In this document: piece after piece, positions 19,206 to 27,895 of the stretch | Layout: each line of letters begins with the position of its first letter | Numbering within the stretch: the first letter of the stretch is position 1 | Source: Paenibacillus sp. YN15 | Lineage (GTDB): Bacteria > Bacillota > Bacilli > Paenibacillales > NBRC-103111 | DNA: 64,000 bases | Direction: 5' to 3' | NCBI RefSeq assembly: GCF_003285005.1 | Contig: NZ_QMFA01000006.1 | Span: 171,213-235,212, forward strand | Made by a program: the position numbers and the translations under genes | The notes under the pieces: model-generated | Seen by the model: only the letters and a program-made list of their open reading frames with translations | Databases searched by the model: none | Told to the model about the DNA's origin: nothing

Positions 19206-19951
19206 CCATCGCCTTGAACAGGCAAACGGCTCTGATTACCGGCGCCAGCCGCGGAATCGGAGCCGCCATTGCCGAACGCTTCGCTACCTTGGGCATGAAT
19301 ATCATCATCCATTATTCCGAATCCCATGAATCGGCCAACCGGGTAGCCCGCCGCTGTATTTCCCTGGGAGCCAATGCCATTACCTTATCCGCGGATATCC
19401 GCAGCGCCGAGCAGGTGGAGCGGATGAAGGAGAAGCTGGAGTCCCGCGGGCTTGTCCCCAATATTCTGGTGAACAACGCCGGTGTATCCCATTTCGGACT
19501 GCTGTCGGAGATGAGCGAGGAAGAGTGGGACCAGGTGATGAACGTCAATCTGAAAGGGGCCTTCCTGTGCACCAAAGCCTTTATGCCGGCCATGGTGTCC
19601 GCCAGGTACGGCAGAATCATCAACATTTCCTCCGTATGGGGAATCTCCGGCGCTTCCTGTGAAGCGGCCTATTCCGCCTCCAAGGGAGGGCTGAACGCGC
19701 TCACCAAGGCTCTGGCCAAGGAGCTGGCCCCCTCGGGAGTTACCGTCAACGCGGTGGCTCCTGGAGCGGTGGAAACGGATATGATGGCCACCTTCAACAA
19801 GGATGAGATCGCGGCGCTCCAGGAGGAAATCCCCGCCGGCAGATTGGCCCAGCCGGACGAGATCGCTTCGCTGGTCTATTTTTTGGCGCTGCCGGAGTCG
19901 GGGTACATTACCGGCCAGGTGATCAGCCCCAACGGCGGTTGGGTTACCTGA
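19202..19951 (+). CDS. ymfI: Short-chain dehydrogenase/reductase YmfI (FabG-like)
   Basis: Cytoplasmic NAD(P)-dependent reductase of 249 residues. Visible motifs: nucleotide-binding TGASRGIGAAI (residues 13-23), NNAGVSHFG, the catalytic Ser region INISSVWGISG and YSASKGG with catalytic Tyr/Lys, and the closing PNGGWVT. It resembles 3-oxoacyl-ACP reductase but its place in the ymf series and the presence of other FabG proteins in these bacteria leave the substrate open. It starts with TTG overlapping the ymfH stop. Transcription seems to end or restart before ymfJ, where a forespore promoter is found. Confidence 0.9.
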   Translation: MTIALNRQTALITGASRGIGAAIAERFATLGMNIIIHYSESHESANRVARRCISLGANAITLSADIRSAEQVERMKEKLESRGLVPNILVNNAGVSHFGLLSEMSEEEWDQVMNVNLKGAFLCTKAFMPAMVSARYGRIINISSVWGISGASCEAAYSASKGGLNALTKALAKELAPSGVTVNAVAPGAVETDMMATFNKDEIAALQEEIPAGRLAQPDEIASLVYFLALPESGYITGQVISPNGGWVT

Positions 19952-19960
19952 ATGGCAAGG

Positions 19961-19990
19961 GTATAGCCATCCGTCTCTCTGCTCATACTA
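19961..19990 (+). promoter_or_regulatory. Forespore (sigma-G) promoter of ymfJ
   Basis: GTATA at 19961-19965, exactly 18 bases, then CATACTA at 19984-19990: a full match to GHATR-N18-CATNHTA. The predicted start lies about 33 bases before the ymfJ ATG. CATACT also forms a small inverted repeat with AGTATG at 19998-20003. Confidence 0.65.
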
Positions 19991-20028
19991 CTCATGCAGT
20001 ATGAATTCAATCCAGGGAGGCAAACAGC

Positions 20029-20289
20029 ATGGCGAATACTGTACTCACTTCTTTTGATACATGGAAGCAATTCCTGCATGACCGTGTTCAGGCTGCCGAA
20101 AGCATCGGCATTTCCGAAGAGCAAGTCTCCAAGCTGGCCTACAAAATCGGCGATTTTCTGGCTGCCAACATCGATCCGGAGAATGTGCAGGACAGACTGC
20201 TGAAGGACCTGTGGTCCGTCGCCGACACCAGCGAGCAGAAGACTCTGGCCAAGCTGATGGTCAAATTGGTTTCCGACGGCAAAAAATAA
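20029..20289 (+). CDS. ymfJ: DUF3243 protein YmfJ
   Basis: Small acidic cytoplasmic protein of 86 residues in the DUF3243 family. Family features seen are SFDTWKQFLHDRV near the start and IGDFLAANIDPENVQDRLLK in the second half. It starts behind CAGGGAGG. The perfect sigma-G-type promoter upstream suggests expression in the forespore, independent of the ymfF-ymfH-ymfI transcript. A terminator follows at 20312. Molecular function is unknown. Confidence 0.9.
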   Translation: MANTVLTSFDTWKQFLHDRVQAAESIGISEEQVSKLAYKIGDFLAANIDPENVQDRLLKDLWSVADTSEQKTLAKLMVKLVSDGKK

Positions 20290-20311
20290 ACGGATGCGGC
20301 AAATATCTTGG

Positions 20312-20342
20312 AAGCCTCCGATTCATGGAGGCTTTCTGTTTT
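20312..20342 (+). terminator. Intrinsic terminator after ymfJ
   Basis: AAGCCTCC (20312-20319) pairs with GGAGGCTT (20327-20334), followed by a T-rich run. Confidence 0.8.
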
Positions 20343-20412
20343 TGCCATGGTATACTTAAATCCATCCCCATGCTTTTTAACGACCTGTATCAAAAAAGGA
20401 GTATATTGCCAC

Positions 20413-21276
20413 ATGCATGCAAAAGCACGAACAAAACGAACACTGCTGATTGCCGCCATGCTGCTTCTTGCCACAGCCGGAAGCGGGTGCGGGCGGACGT
20501 TGCCTGTAATCGACGCGGCTACTCTGGAGGCGCGCAAAGCGGCGCTGGTGCTGGCCGGCTCCTCCCTTGCGCCGGAGGAAACGGAAGAAATCCGCAAGGC
20601 AGCCGGAATAAAAGCGGCGGCCGACAAAATTGCGTTGGAATTTGTCGCAAATTCGTCAACCAATCCGGACGAATTGGCGTCTATTATAGGAAAGGGCAAG
20701 TTTGACAGCGTTATCGGTGCCGGGAGCGAACTGGCCGCGCCTCTGTCCCAATTGGCCGCCGGCGATCCCGAAAGCCGGTTTGTTGTGCTGGGTAATGGGA
20801 TCGACACGGCTGTTCCGGAGAGTATGCCTGCCAATATGCTGCTCAAAAAATTGGATGACGCCCAAAAAACCGAGCTATGGGACAATTGGGTGAACCTGCA
20901 AAAGGCCTCTGGACTGACGGTGCTGTGGATTCAGACAACCGGTTCCCCCGTTCCGGCGGAATGGTCGCCCTCGGAGGAGGCGGACAAGGTGCTGTCCCTG
21001 GATATCTACCCGGGGGATACCTGGTTTCCGCAGCTGACCTACCAGGTGTCGGCAGTCCGGCCCAGCATGATTGCCCTATATACCACGGTGGACAACGCCG
21101 TTTTGACCAAGATTAAAACGCTGAAGCTGCCGGTGGTGGACACGGTGGGAGGCCTTTCGGCCCGGTACCAATGGAGCAGGATTGTACCCGATGCCATGGC
21201 CGCTTCCCTTGCCTCCGAGACCAGAAGCGGGACGGAGCTGTATACCGCCGAAGAGACGGAATTAAGCCGCAAATAA
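20413..21276 (+). CDS. Unrecognised probable lipoprotein/exported protein with possible binding-protein-like fold
   Basis: Protein of 287 residues that I do not recognise. It starts at ATG 20413, ten bases after AAAAGGAG, with a basic start, a hydrophobic stretch (about residues 10-22) and a single cysteine in AGSGC at about residue 24, which could be lipidated although the residue three before it is not the usual Leu. The rest alternates helices and hydrophobic strands with stretches such as GKFDSVIGAGSELAAPLSQL and DPESRFVVLGNG, which recall BMP-type or periplasmic-binding folds; this is only an impression. It interrupts the ymfJ-ymfK order known from B. subtilis. It has its own spacing and probably its own transcript after the terminator. 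Confidence 0.7.
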   Translation: MHAKARTKRTLLIAAMLLLATAGSGCGRTLPVIDAATLEARKAALVLAGSSLAPEETEEIRKAAGIKAAADKIALEFVANSSTNPDELASIIGKGKFDSVIGAGSELAAPLSQLAAGDPESRFVVLGNGIDTAVPESMPANMLLKKLDDAQKTELWDNWVNLQKASGLTVLWIQTTGSPVPAEWSPSEEADKVLSLDIYPGDTWFPQLTYQVSAVRPSMIALYTTVDNAVLTKIKTLKLPVVDTVGGLSARYQWSRIVPDAMAASLASETRSGTELYTAEETELSRK

Positions 21277-21365
21277 TTCCTGGTGACAGGTGAAGGATAA
21301 TAGGGAACCCTGTAGAATAATCTTTATGGTAGACGGAATTTACAGAACGGATGTGTACATACGCG

Positions 21366-22127
21366 ATGACAATGAACCAATGGTATATGGAATACAGAAT
21401 CCATAAGAACCGCCCCGGTCTGTTGGGCGACCTGGCTTCGATTATGGGGATGCTGGAAATCAATATTATTACCATCAACGGGGTGGAGGACCGCACCCGC
21501 GGGCTTCTGCTGCAGACGGATGATGATGAGAAAATAGAAATTTTGGGTAAAATGTTAAGAAAGGTGGATAATATAACCGTTACCGCCTTGCGCGCGCCCA
21601 AGCTGGTGGATGTGTTGGCCATCCGGCACGGCCGCTATATCGAACGGGATTCCGATGACCGCAAAACATTCCGCTTTACCCGGGATGAGCTGGGACTTTT
21701 GGTGGACTTTCTTGGGGAAATTTTCAAGAAGGACGGCAATCAGGTGGTGGGCCTGCGGGGGATGCCCCGGGTAGGCAAGACGGAATCCATTATTGCGGGA
21801 AGCGTGTGCGCCAACAAGCGCTGGACCTTCGTTTCCTCCACGCTGCTGCGGCAGACGGTGCGCAGCCAGCTGTCCGAGGACGAGATGAACCCGCATAATC
21901 TCTTCATTATAGACGGAATTGTTTCCACCATTCGCTCCAATGAAAAGCATCATAGTCTGCTTCAGGAAATCATGAGTGCTCCGTCCACCAAGGTGATTGA
22001 GCATCCTGACATATTTGTGCGGGAATCGGAATACGACTACAGCACCTTCGATTACATTATCGAGCTTCGCAATACGCCCGATGAGGAGATTGTCATTGAT
22101 ATTCCATCATCCTACGATGGTTATTAA
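21366..22127 (+). CDS. ymfK: DUF3388 protein YmfK with ACT-like and P-loop segments
   Basis: Protein of 253 residues in the DUF3388 family. The N-terminal part (HKNRPGLLGDLASIMGMLEI) looks like an ACT-type regulatory domain, and residues around 136 contain GMPRVGKTES, a P-loop-like nucleotide-binding motif. A possible Walker B is LFIIDGIVS. These suggest an NTP-binding regulator, but no function is known. The start is unclear: three nearby in-frame ATGs (21351, 21366, 21372) lack a Shine-Dalgarno sequence, and 21366 is chosen because MTMNQWYMEY fits the family start. The gene order before ymfM is conserved. Confidence 0.88.
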   Translation: MTMNQWYMEYRIHKNRPGLLGDLASIMGMLEINIITINGVEDRTRGLLLQTDDDEKIEILGKMLRKVDNITVTALRAPKLVDVLAIRHGRYIERDSDDRKTFRFTRDELGLLVDFLGEIFKKDGNQVVGLRGMPRVGKTESIIAGSVCANKRWTFVSSTLLRQTVRSQLSEDEMNPHNLFIIDGIVSTIRSNEKHHSLLQEIMSAPSTKVIEHPDIFVRESEYDYSTFDYIIELRNTPDEEIVIDIPSSYDGY

Positions 22128-22194
22128 GAAGCGGACTAACGCCCATGCCGCTGGAACCAGCAGGGCACTTAAAAAGATACGGAGGTGAAATTGT

Positions 22195-23055
22195 TTGTCC
22201 GAGTTGGGTCAGTTGTTAAAAAAGGCCAGACTGGAGCAGGGCATCACCCTGGAGCAGCTCCAGGAAACCACCAAAATCCGAAAGCGTTATCTGGAAGCCA
22301 TTGAGGAAGGGGATTACAAATCGCTACCGGGTAATTTCTATGTTCGGGCATTTATCAAAAGCTACGCGGAGGCCGTAGGATTGGACCCCTCCGAGGTGCT
22401 GTCCATGTACCGCAATGTATTCCCGGACCCCAATGTCGGAACGGTCACGGAGAGCCTGTCGCCCAAACGCACCATCACCAAGCGTTCGGACAAATGGAGC
22501 CGGTTTGCTACGGGAGTGATGCTGGCTTCGTTCTTTTTGCTCATTGTGGGGCTGATTTATTACTTTGCCTACCGCAACCACGATGGGGTCAACCAGTCTG
22601 TCAACGGCGGCAGCTCCGCTCCCTTGACGGATAAGGTTGCCACCCAAAATCCCAATGGTTCGCCGGCCGGGGGAACGCTGGAGGCCAAGACCGTCGCCAC
22701 GCCCTCTCCTACTCCCGTGCAGCCGGAGCTGAAGCTGGTCAAAAGCGAAGGGAACATGGATTATTACCAGCTGACCAACGCCGCCACGCTTAGTGTGGAA
22801 ATGACGCTTACCGGCACGGATTGCTGGTTCCAGATTGACAAATTGACGCCCAACGGGAACAGCTTCGACCATGACATGATCGAGCAGGGCAATCTGGCCA
22901 AGCTGGGCTCCCCGCGGAAATGGGAGTCCGACCAGCCGGTTTTTATGAACATCGGTTTGCCCAAGGCCATTGAGCTGAAGGTGAATGGGGTCGTCCTTCC
23001 GCTGGGCGAAATCTCCAATCCCAAACGGCTGCAAATCCAGGCTGCAGGCTTGTAA
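22195..23055 (+). CDS. ymfM: RodZ-like helix-turn-helix membrane protein YmfM
   Basis: RodZ-type cell-shape protein of 286 residues. It has an N-terminal Cro-type HTH_25 domain (residues 4-70; LGQLLKKARLEQGITLEQLQ), a basic stretch, one membrane segment (about 104-124, FATGVMLASFFLLIVGLIYY), a Ser/Thr/Pro linker and an extracytoplasmic DUF4115 beta domain (about 185-283). RodZ binds MreB and supports rod shape. The start is TTG at 22195 behind GGAGGTG. It follows ymfK by 67 bases. Confidence 0.92.
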   Translation: MSELGQLLKKARLEQGITLEQLQETTKIRKRYLEAIEEGDYKSLPGNFYVRAFIKSYAEAVGLDPSEVLSMYRNVFPDPNVGTVTESLSPKRTITKRSDKWSRFATGVMLASFFLLIVGLIYYFAYRNHDGVNQSVNGGSSAPLTDKVATQNPNGSPAGGTLEAKTVATPSPTPVQPELKLVKSEGNMDYYQLTNAATLSVEMTLTGTDCWFQIDKLTPNGNSFDHDMIEQGNLAKLGSPRKWESDQPVFMNIGLPKAIELKVNGVVLPLGEISNPKRLQIQAAGL

Positions 23056-23149
23056 GGCCGCAAGGAGCTTCAGCCATGCATAGAATTGGATATTCAGGGC
23101 ATTCTACTCACTGGTGACACATTTCACTCAAAGTGAGGCATGGTGTGCA

Positions 23150-23311
23150 ATGACAGTGAGCTGGATTGTAACCGGACTGGGCATTGTGGTAAGTCTGTTG
23201 GGCTGGTACCTGACGCCTGACGCTTGGGGTTACGGCATTTTCGGGTTTGGCCTCGCCCATATTGTACTGGGGATTCTGGATATGTTTCGGGAGCCGGCCA
23301 GGAACAAATAG
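23150..23311 (+). CDS. Small membrane protein, function unknown
   Basis: A 53-residue protein with two hydrophobic segments (about residues 4-22 and 28-48) and a short basic tail EPARNK. It is preceded by GTGAGG at a long spacing; an in-frame GTG at 23114 would add 12 polar residues and cannot be excluded. It lies between ymfM and a clear terminator. No family was recognised, so it is a small hypothetical membrane protein. Confidence 0.65.
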   Translation: MTVSWIVTGLGIVVSLLGWYLTPDAWGYGIFGFGLAHIVLGILDMFREPARNK

Positions 23312-23330
23312 AAGGACCGCCGCTCTAATG

Positions 23331-23363
23331 AAGGCATTTCCGCCAACGGGGATGCCTTTTCTT
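23331..23363 (+). terminator. Intrinsic terminator before yajQ
   Basis: AAGGCAT (23331-23337) with ATGCCTT (23352-23358) and a following T-rich run; ends the ymfK-ymfM-small protein unit. Confidence 0.75.
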
Positions 23364-23449
23364 TGTCTCCAATTATTGCTATACTTAACTACTGGATAAA
23401 TATCTCACCGCAACACATTTTCCAATGAAAGAAGGGACGTGTTTTACTT

Positions 23450-23941
23450 ATGGCGGCAGACAACTCATTCGATATTGTGTCCAAGGTGGACATGCAGGAA
23501 GTAAACAACGCCATCAACCAGGCGCAGAAGGAAATCGACACCCGGTTTGATTTTAAGAACAGCAAGTCCAGCATCGCTTTGGAAAAAGAAGAGATCGCCC
23601 TTGTTTCCGACGATGAATTCAAAATGCAGAATGTGGTGGATATTCTCCAGTCGAAGCTGACCAAACGGGGCATCTCCATCAAGAATCTGGAATACGGCAA
23701 GGTGGAACCGGCCTCAGGCGCTACCGTCCGCCAGAAGATCAAGCTCAAGCAGGGGATTTCCCAGGAGATTTCCAAGAAGATCAATACCATCATCAAGGAT
23801 TCCAAGCTGAAGGTGCAAACCCAGATCCAAGGGGACCAAATCCGCGTTTCCGGAAAAAGCCGCGACGATCTCCAGCGGGTGATTCATCTGCTGAAGGAAG
23901 CGGAGCTTCCCATCGAGCTGCAGTTCCTCAATTTCCGGTAG
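23450..23941 (+). CDS. yajQ: YajQ family nucleotide-binding protein
   Basis: Cytoplasmic protein of 163 residues in the YajQ/UPF0234 family; some members bind cyclic di-GMP and others RNA or nucleotides. It starts [20 protein letters not shown] and ends [12 protein letters not shown], both family signatures. The two RNA-recognition-like alpha/beta halves meet near residue 85. The start follows AAGGGACG. It is transcribed on its own between a terminator and the rimO promoter. Confidence 0.93.
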   Translation: MAADNSFDIVSKVDMQEVNNAINQAQKEIDTRFDFKNSKSSIALEKEEIALVSDDEFKMQNVVDILQSKLTKRGISIKNLEYGKVEPASGATVRQKIKLKQGISQEISKKINTIIKDSKLKVQTQIQGDQIRVSGKSRDDLQRVIHLLKEAELPIELQFLNFR

Positions 23942-23988
23942 GCGTTGCGCCCACCCCCCGGCTCCACGTTGTGGGGCTGTTTGCATTT

Positions 23989-24017
23989 TTGACACCCGGT
24001 TTTCGTTGTATTATACT
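23989..24017 (+). promoter_or_regulatory. Sigma-A promoter of rimO
   Basis: Consensus TTGACA (23989-23994), 17-base spacer, TATACT (24012-24017). It implies a leader of about 75 bases and rules out the in-frame start at 23971. Confidence 0.8.
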
Positions 24018-24099
24018 TTTTGAGGACAGGCGCTTGCACCAACACGTGGAGGCGGCGCGGACCAAGCTATTTCTAGTTAACTATTGGGGGATTGCAGGA

Positions 24100-25428
24100 A
24101 TGTCTGAGAAAATCAAGGTTGTTACCCTTGGATGTGACAAGAATCTCGTAGATTCGGAGATTATGTCAGGGTTGATTCATGAACGCGGGTACACCCTTGT
24201 GGAGGATCGTGAAGAGGCAACGGTCATTATTGTGAATACATGCGGTTTTATCGATGCGGCCAAGGAAGAATCGGTAAACACCATCCTCGATCTGGCGGAG
24301 CTGAAGGAAACCGCCTCTCTGAAGGCGCTGATTGTTTCCGGCTGTCTGACCCAGCGCTACAAGGATGAGCTGATGCAGGAAATGCCCGAGATTGACGGCA
24401 TTGTCGGCACCGGGGATTTTGACAAGATTACCGATATTATCGATGAGGCGTTGGCCGGCGCGAAACCCAGCTATGTGGGGAACCCGGTTTTTAACTATGA
24501 CGCGGTGCTGCCCCGGAAGGCGGCGGGCCCCCGTTATTCGGCCCATATCAAAATCGCCGAGGGCTGCGACAATGCGTGCACCTTCTGCAGCATTCCCATC
24601 ATGCGCGGCAAGTTTCGCAGCCGTTCCATGGAATCCATTGTGGCTGAAGCCGGGACCCTTGCTGCCCAGGGTGTCCGGGAGATCAGCCTGATTGCCCAGG
24701 ATTCCACCAATTACGGCATGGATATGTACGGACGCTTCGCTTTGCCGGAGCTGATGGAGAAGCTGACTCAGGTGCCCGGCGTGGATTGGGTCCGGCTGCA
24801 TTATGCGTACCCGGGCTTTTTTACTGACGAGCTCATTGAAGTTATTGCCAATAATCCTAAGATATGCAAGTATGTAGATATGCCCCTGCAGCACAGTGAG
24901 GATTCCATCCTGAAGCGGATGCGCCGTCCGGGCAGAGGCCGGGATGCGCGGGAGCTTCTCCGGAAGATCCGCAGCCGGATTCCCGGGGTGGCCCTCCGCA
25001 CCTCCCTGATTGTCGGATTTCCCGGGGAAACGGAAGAAGACTTCGAGAATTTGAAGCGGTTTGTGGAGGAAATTCAGTTCGACAAGCTAGGGGTATTCAC
25101 CTATTCCCAGGAGCAGGATACGCCGGCTGCCCGGCTGCCTGACCAAATCCCGGAGGACGTGAAGGAAGCCCGGGCCAACGAGCTGATGGAGCTGCAGCGC
25201 CGGATTTCCAACAGCAGAAACGGCGGGCGGGTCGGCGAGGAGCTGGAGGTGCTGCTGGAGCGTTACGACGGCCGCAACGATGTGTATGTGGGCCGCTCGC
25301 AGTATGATGCGCCGGAAATCGACGGCGAGGTGTTCGTCTCCGGCTATAAAGGAAACATCGGCGATATTGTGAAGGTGAAAGTGACCCATTCCTTTGAGTT
25401 CGACCTTGCCGGGGAGGCGATCGCATGA
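24100..25428 (+). CDS. rimO: Ribosomal protein S12 methylthiotransferase RimO
   Basis: Radical-SAM enzyme that adds a methylthio group to an aspartate of ribosomal protein S12. The 442-residue protein has the N-terminal cluster cysteines at C12, C48 and C82 (LGCDKN, NTCGFI, SGCLTQ), the radical-SAM motif CDNACTFC (C156, C160, C163) and a C-terminal TRAM domain. Starting at ATG 24100 gives the family start MSEKIKVVTLGCDKN and agrees with the promoter at 23989. The stop overlaps the pgsA start by four bases. The paralogue miaB is in the same window at 39.2 kb. Confidence 0.95.
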   Translation: MSEKIKVVTLGCDKNLVDSEIMSGLIHERGYTLVEDREEATVIIVNTCGFIDAAKEESVNTILDLAELKETASLKALIVSGCLTQRYKDELMQEMPEIDGIVGTGDFDKITDIIDEALAGAKPSYVGNPVFNYDAVLPRKAAGPRYSAHIKIAEGCDNACTFCSIPIMRGKFRSRSMESIVAEAGTLAAQGVREISLIAQDSTNYGMDMYGRFALPELMEKLTQVPGVDWVRLHYAYPGFFTDELIEVIANNPKICKYVDMPLQHSEDSILKRMRRPGRGRDARELLRKIRSRIPGVALRTSLIVGFPGETEEDFENLKRFVEEIQFDKLGVFTYSQEQDTPAARLPDQIPEDVKEARANELMELQRRISNSRNGGRVGEELEVLLERYDGRNDVYVGRSQYDAPEIDGEVFVSGYKGNIGDIVKVKVTHSFEFDLAGEAIA

Positions 25429-26003
25429 ATTTGGCCAACCGCATCACCATGGCCCGTATTTTCCTGGTCCCTTTGATCATGTTTTTTTTGTTGGTGAAGA
25501 TGCCTTTGCCTAATTTGGCCTTTGGCAATTTCACTATTTCCTACAACCAGGTGATCGCGGCGCTGATCTTCATTATTGCCGCCAGCACGGACAGTCTGGA
25601 CGGCTACATTGCCAGGAAGCGGAAGCTTGTCACGAATCTGGGCAAGCTTCTTGATCCCCTGGCCGATAAGCTGCTGGTGACGGCGGTGCTGGTTTCGCTG
25701 GTAGAAATGGACAAGGTGGGCGCGTTTATTGTCATCGTGATTATCAGCCGGGAATTTGCCGTTACGGGCCTCCGCCAGATTGCCCTGCTCGAGGGCATTG
25801 TTTTGGCCGCCAGCAAATGGGGTAAATGGAAAACAGCCACCCAAATCACGGCGATTATTGCGCTCTTGCTGAACAATTTCCCGTTCCACTTCCTGAATTT
25901 CGATTTTGATTATTGGGCCAGCTGGGTGGCGGCGCTGATCACCATCTACTCGGGTGTGGATTATTTCATCAAGAACAAGCACGTCATTAACGTTCATACA
26001 TAA
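25425..26003 (+). CDS. pgsA: CDP-diacylglycerol--glycerol-3-phosphate 3-phosphatidyltransferase
   Basis: Integral membrane enzyme that makes phosphatidylglycerol phosphate, the first committed step to phosphatidylglycerol. The CDP-alcohol phosphotransferase motif is complete: DSLDGYIARKRKLVTNLGKL followed by LDPLADK (about residues 52-79), with both pairs of Asp residues. The 192-residue protein has several hydrophobic helices. It is coupled to rimO through ATGA and lies before cinA and recA, a conserved order. Confidence 0.95.
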   Translation: MNLANRITMARIFLVPLIMFFLLVKMPLPNLAFGNFTISYNQVIAALIFIIAASTDSLDGYIARKRKLVTNLGKLLDPLADKLLVTAVLVSLVEMDKVGAFIVIVIISREFAVTGLRQIALLEGIVLAASKWGKWKTATQITAIIALLLNNFPFHFLNFDFDYWASWVAALITIYSGVDYFIKNKHVINVHT

Positions 26004-26177
26004 CTGCCCGGTATTAGAGGGGCTTGTGAAGAGAGGCTTTCCTTATAGGGGAAGGCCTTTCGCGTATGAGGGTGCCGAAAGCCGAGGGGCCGGAGGCATC
26101 GGCCGCGCCGGTGGCATGATGGCGGTCCCCGGCAGGGGTCGGACAGACTCTGGCTTCAATCCAAGGAGGTGTCTTCT

Positions 26178-27431
26178 ATGAAAGCGGAAATTATAGCGGT
26201 AGGCACAGAGCTTTTGCTGGGGCAGATTGTCAATACCAATGCCCAGTTTTTGGCGGCGGAATGCGCCTCCATCGGAATCGACACATACTTCCAGACGGTT
26301 GTGGGAGACAATGAGGAGCGGCTGATTCAAGCGCTGGATATCGCCTCGAAGCGGGCGGATCTGGTGATCTGCACAGGCGGTCTGGGGCCCACCCAGGATG
26401 ACCTGACCAAGGATGTGCTGGGGCGGTATCTGGACAAGCCGTTGGTTCAGCATGAACCGGCCATGGAGCGCATCCGCCGCTTTTTTGAAGCCCGGGGCGT
26501 CCATATGGTGGAAAGCAATGCCCGCCAGGCGCTGATCCTGGAGGGCTGCGATCCCCTTCCCAATGACACCGGGCACGCCGTAGGGGTTGCTTTGGCCGCA
26601 GGGGGCTGCCGCTACATGCTGCTTCCCGGGCCTCCCAAGGAGATGAAGCCCATGTTCACGGGCTACGGCAAACCCTGGCTGCTGCGGATGATGGGCGAGG
26701 AGCGGCCCCTGTATTCCCGCATGCTGAAGTTTGCCGGCATCGGGGAATCCACGCTGGAGCATGAGCTTCTCGACCTCATCGAGAGCCAGCAGGACCCCAC
26801 CATCGCCCCCTACGCCAAAGAGGGCGAGGTGACCATCCGGCTGGCTACCAAGGCCTCCAGCCGGGAGGAGGCGGACCGGAAGCTGCAGCCTGTGGAGGAC
26901 GCCATCTGCAAGCGGGTGGGGCAGTATCTCTACGCCCGGGAGGATATCGGCATTGAGGCGGTGGTGCTCCGCCTTCTGAAGGAGCGGAGCGAGTCGCTGG
27001 TGACGGCGGAGAGCTGCACCGGCGGGCTGCTGTCCGACCTGCTGACCGGGCTGCCGGGAAGCTCCGCGGCCTTCAAGGGCGGGATTGTCAGCTATTCCAA
27101 CGGGCTGAAGCACAGGCTGCTGGAGATTCCCATGGAGGTGCTGGAGGGCGAGGGGGCGCCGGGAGCAGTCAGCGCCCGGACGGCCGAGCTGATGGCCGCC
27201 AATCTGCGCCGTTCGCTGGACGCGGACTACGCCTTGTCGGTGACGGGGGTGGCCGGCCCCGATTCCTCGGAGGGCAAGCCCCCCGGGCTGGTCTACATCG
27301 GCCTGGCCACGCGGGATGGCGCGGTGGAGGTAACGGAGAACCGGCTGGGCGGCAGCCGGGAGATCGTGAAGCTGCGCGCCGCCAAGCAGGCGCTGTACAT
27401 GCTGTGGCGGCAGCTGGTGAGCCGCGGCTAG
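26178..27431 (+). CDS. cinA: CinA: competence/damage-inducible protein with nicotinamide-nucleotide amidase domain
   Basis: Two-domain protein of 417 residues: an N-terminal MoeA/MoCF-like domain (AEIIAVGTELLLGQIVNTNA at residues 3-22) and a C-terminal PncC amidase domain (about 255-415; VTAESCTGGLLSDLLTGLPG). In the NAD salvage pathway such enzymes deamidate nicotinamide mononucleotide; in Bacillus cinA is cotranscribed with recA in competence. Here a 1.5-kb repeat-rich gap separates it from recA, so cotranscription is less likely. ATG 26178 has AAGGAGGTG at the right distance. The last 250 bases are very GC-rich. Confidence 0.94.
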   Translation: MKAEIIAVGTELLLGQIVNTNAQFLAAECASIGIDTYFQTVVGDNEERLIQALDIASKRADLVICTGGLGPTQDDLTKDVLGRYLDKPLVQHEPAMERIRRFFEARGVHMVESNARQALILEGCDPLPNDTGHAVGVALAAGGCRYMLLPGPPKEMKPMFTGYGKPWLLRMMGEERPLYSRMLKFAGIGESTLEHELLDLIESQQDPTIAPYAKEGEVTIRLATKASSREEADRKLQPVEDAICKRVGQYLYAREDIGIEAVVLRLLKERSESLVTAESCTGGLLSDLLTGLPGSSAAFKGGIVSYSNGLKHRLLEIPMEVLEGEGAPGAVSARTAELMAANLRRSLDADYALSVTGVAGPDSSEGKPPGLVYIGLATRDGAVEVTENRLGGSREIVKLRAAKQALYMLWRQLVSRG

Positions 27432-27895
27432 GGGCGGCTGGGCGGCGCGGGAGCGGGGCCGCGGAGAGCCTCAGTGCGACGATGCCTCGGTGCGGAGGGC
27501 GAAGAAGAGCCGCGGCATCGCTGGCAGCAGGCGATGCGGGAGGCGGGGTGTGAGCCGGGGGCGGAGGACGAGTATACTCCGTTACACTTGTCACTTAACT
27601 CCACTCCCACCCTGCGGACACCTTTACCGCCTTACACAAACCCCTTGACGCTACCGACGACGACTGTCAAAAAGGCCCGATTGTATGCGAAAAAATGTAA
27701 CTGCTCAGCTATTGCGGAAACGAGTATCCTTTTGGATGCCAACAAACTCCTCGGTTAGCTGATGCCTGCGATCCAGGCTTTCCTTCAGAATGCCCTGAGG
27801 GGGTTGTCAGCATCTTGAATCCGTTGCTCGTCTTGACGAAGCGCAGTCCCAGGAACAGATGGATGGGTGGATGGATGGAAGGATATGGTATGCCC
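27432..27895. other. Non-coding stretch after cinA
   Basis: The first part of the 1.5-kb cinA-recA gap. Its first 110 bases are extremely GC-rich, continuing the composition of the cinA end, then the composition drops abruptly near 27560. Open frames here are short and lack ribosome sites. GGATGGGTGGATGGATGG near 27861-27878 is a short GGATGG-type tandem. No gene or clear terminator is seen. Confidence 0.5.
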
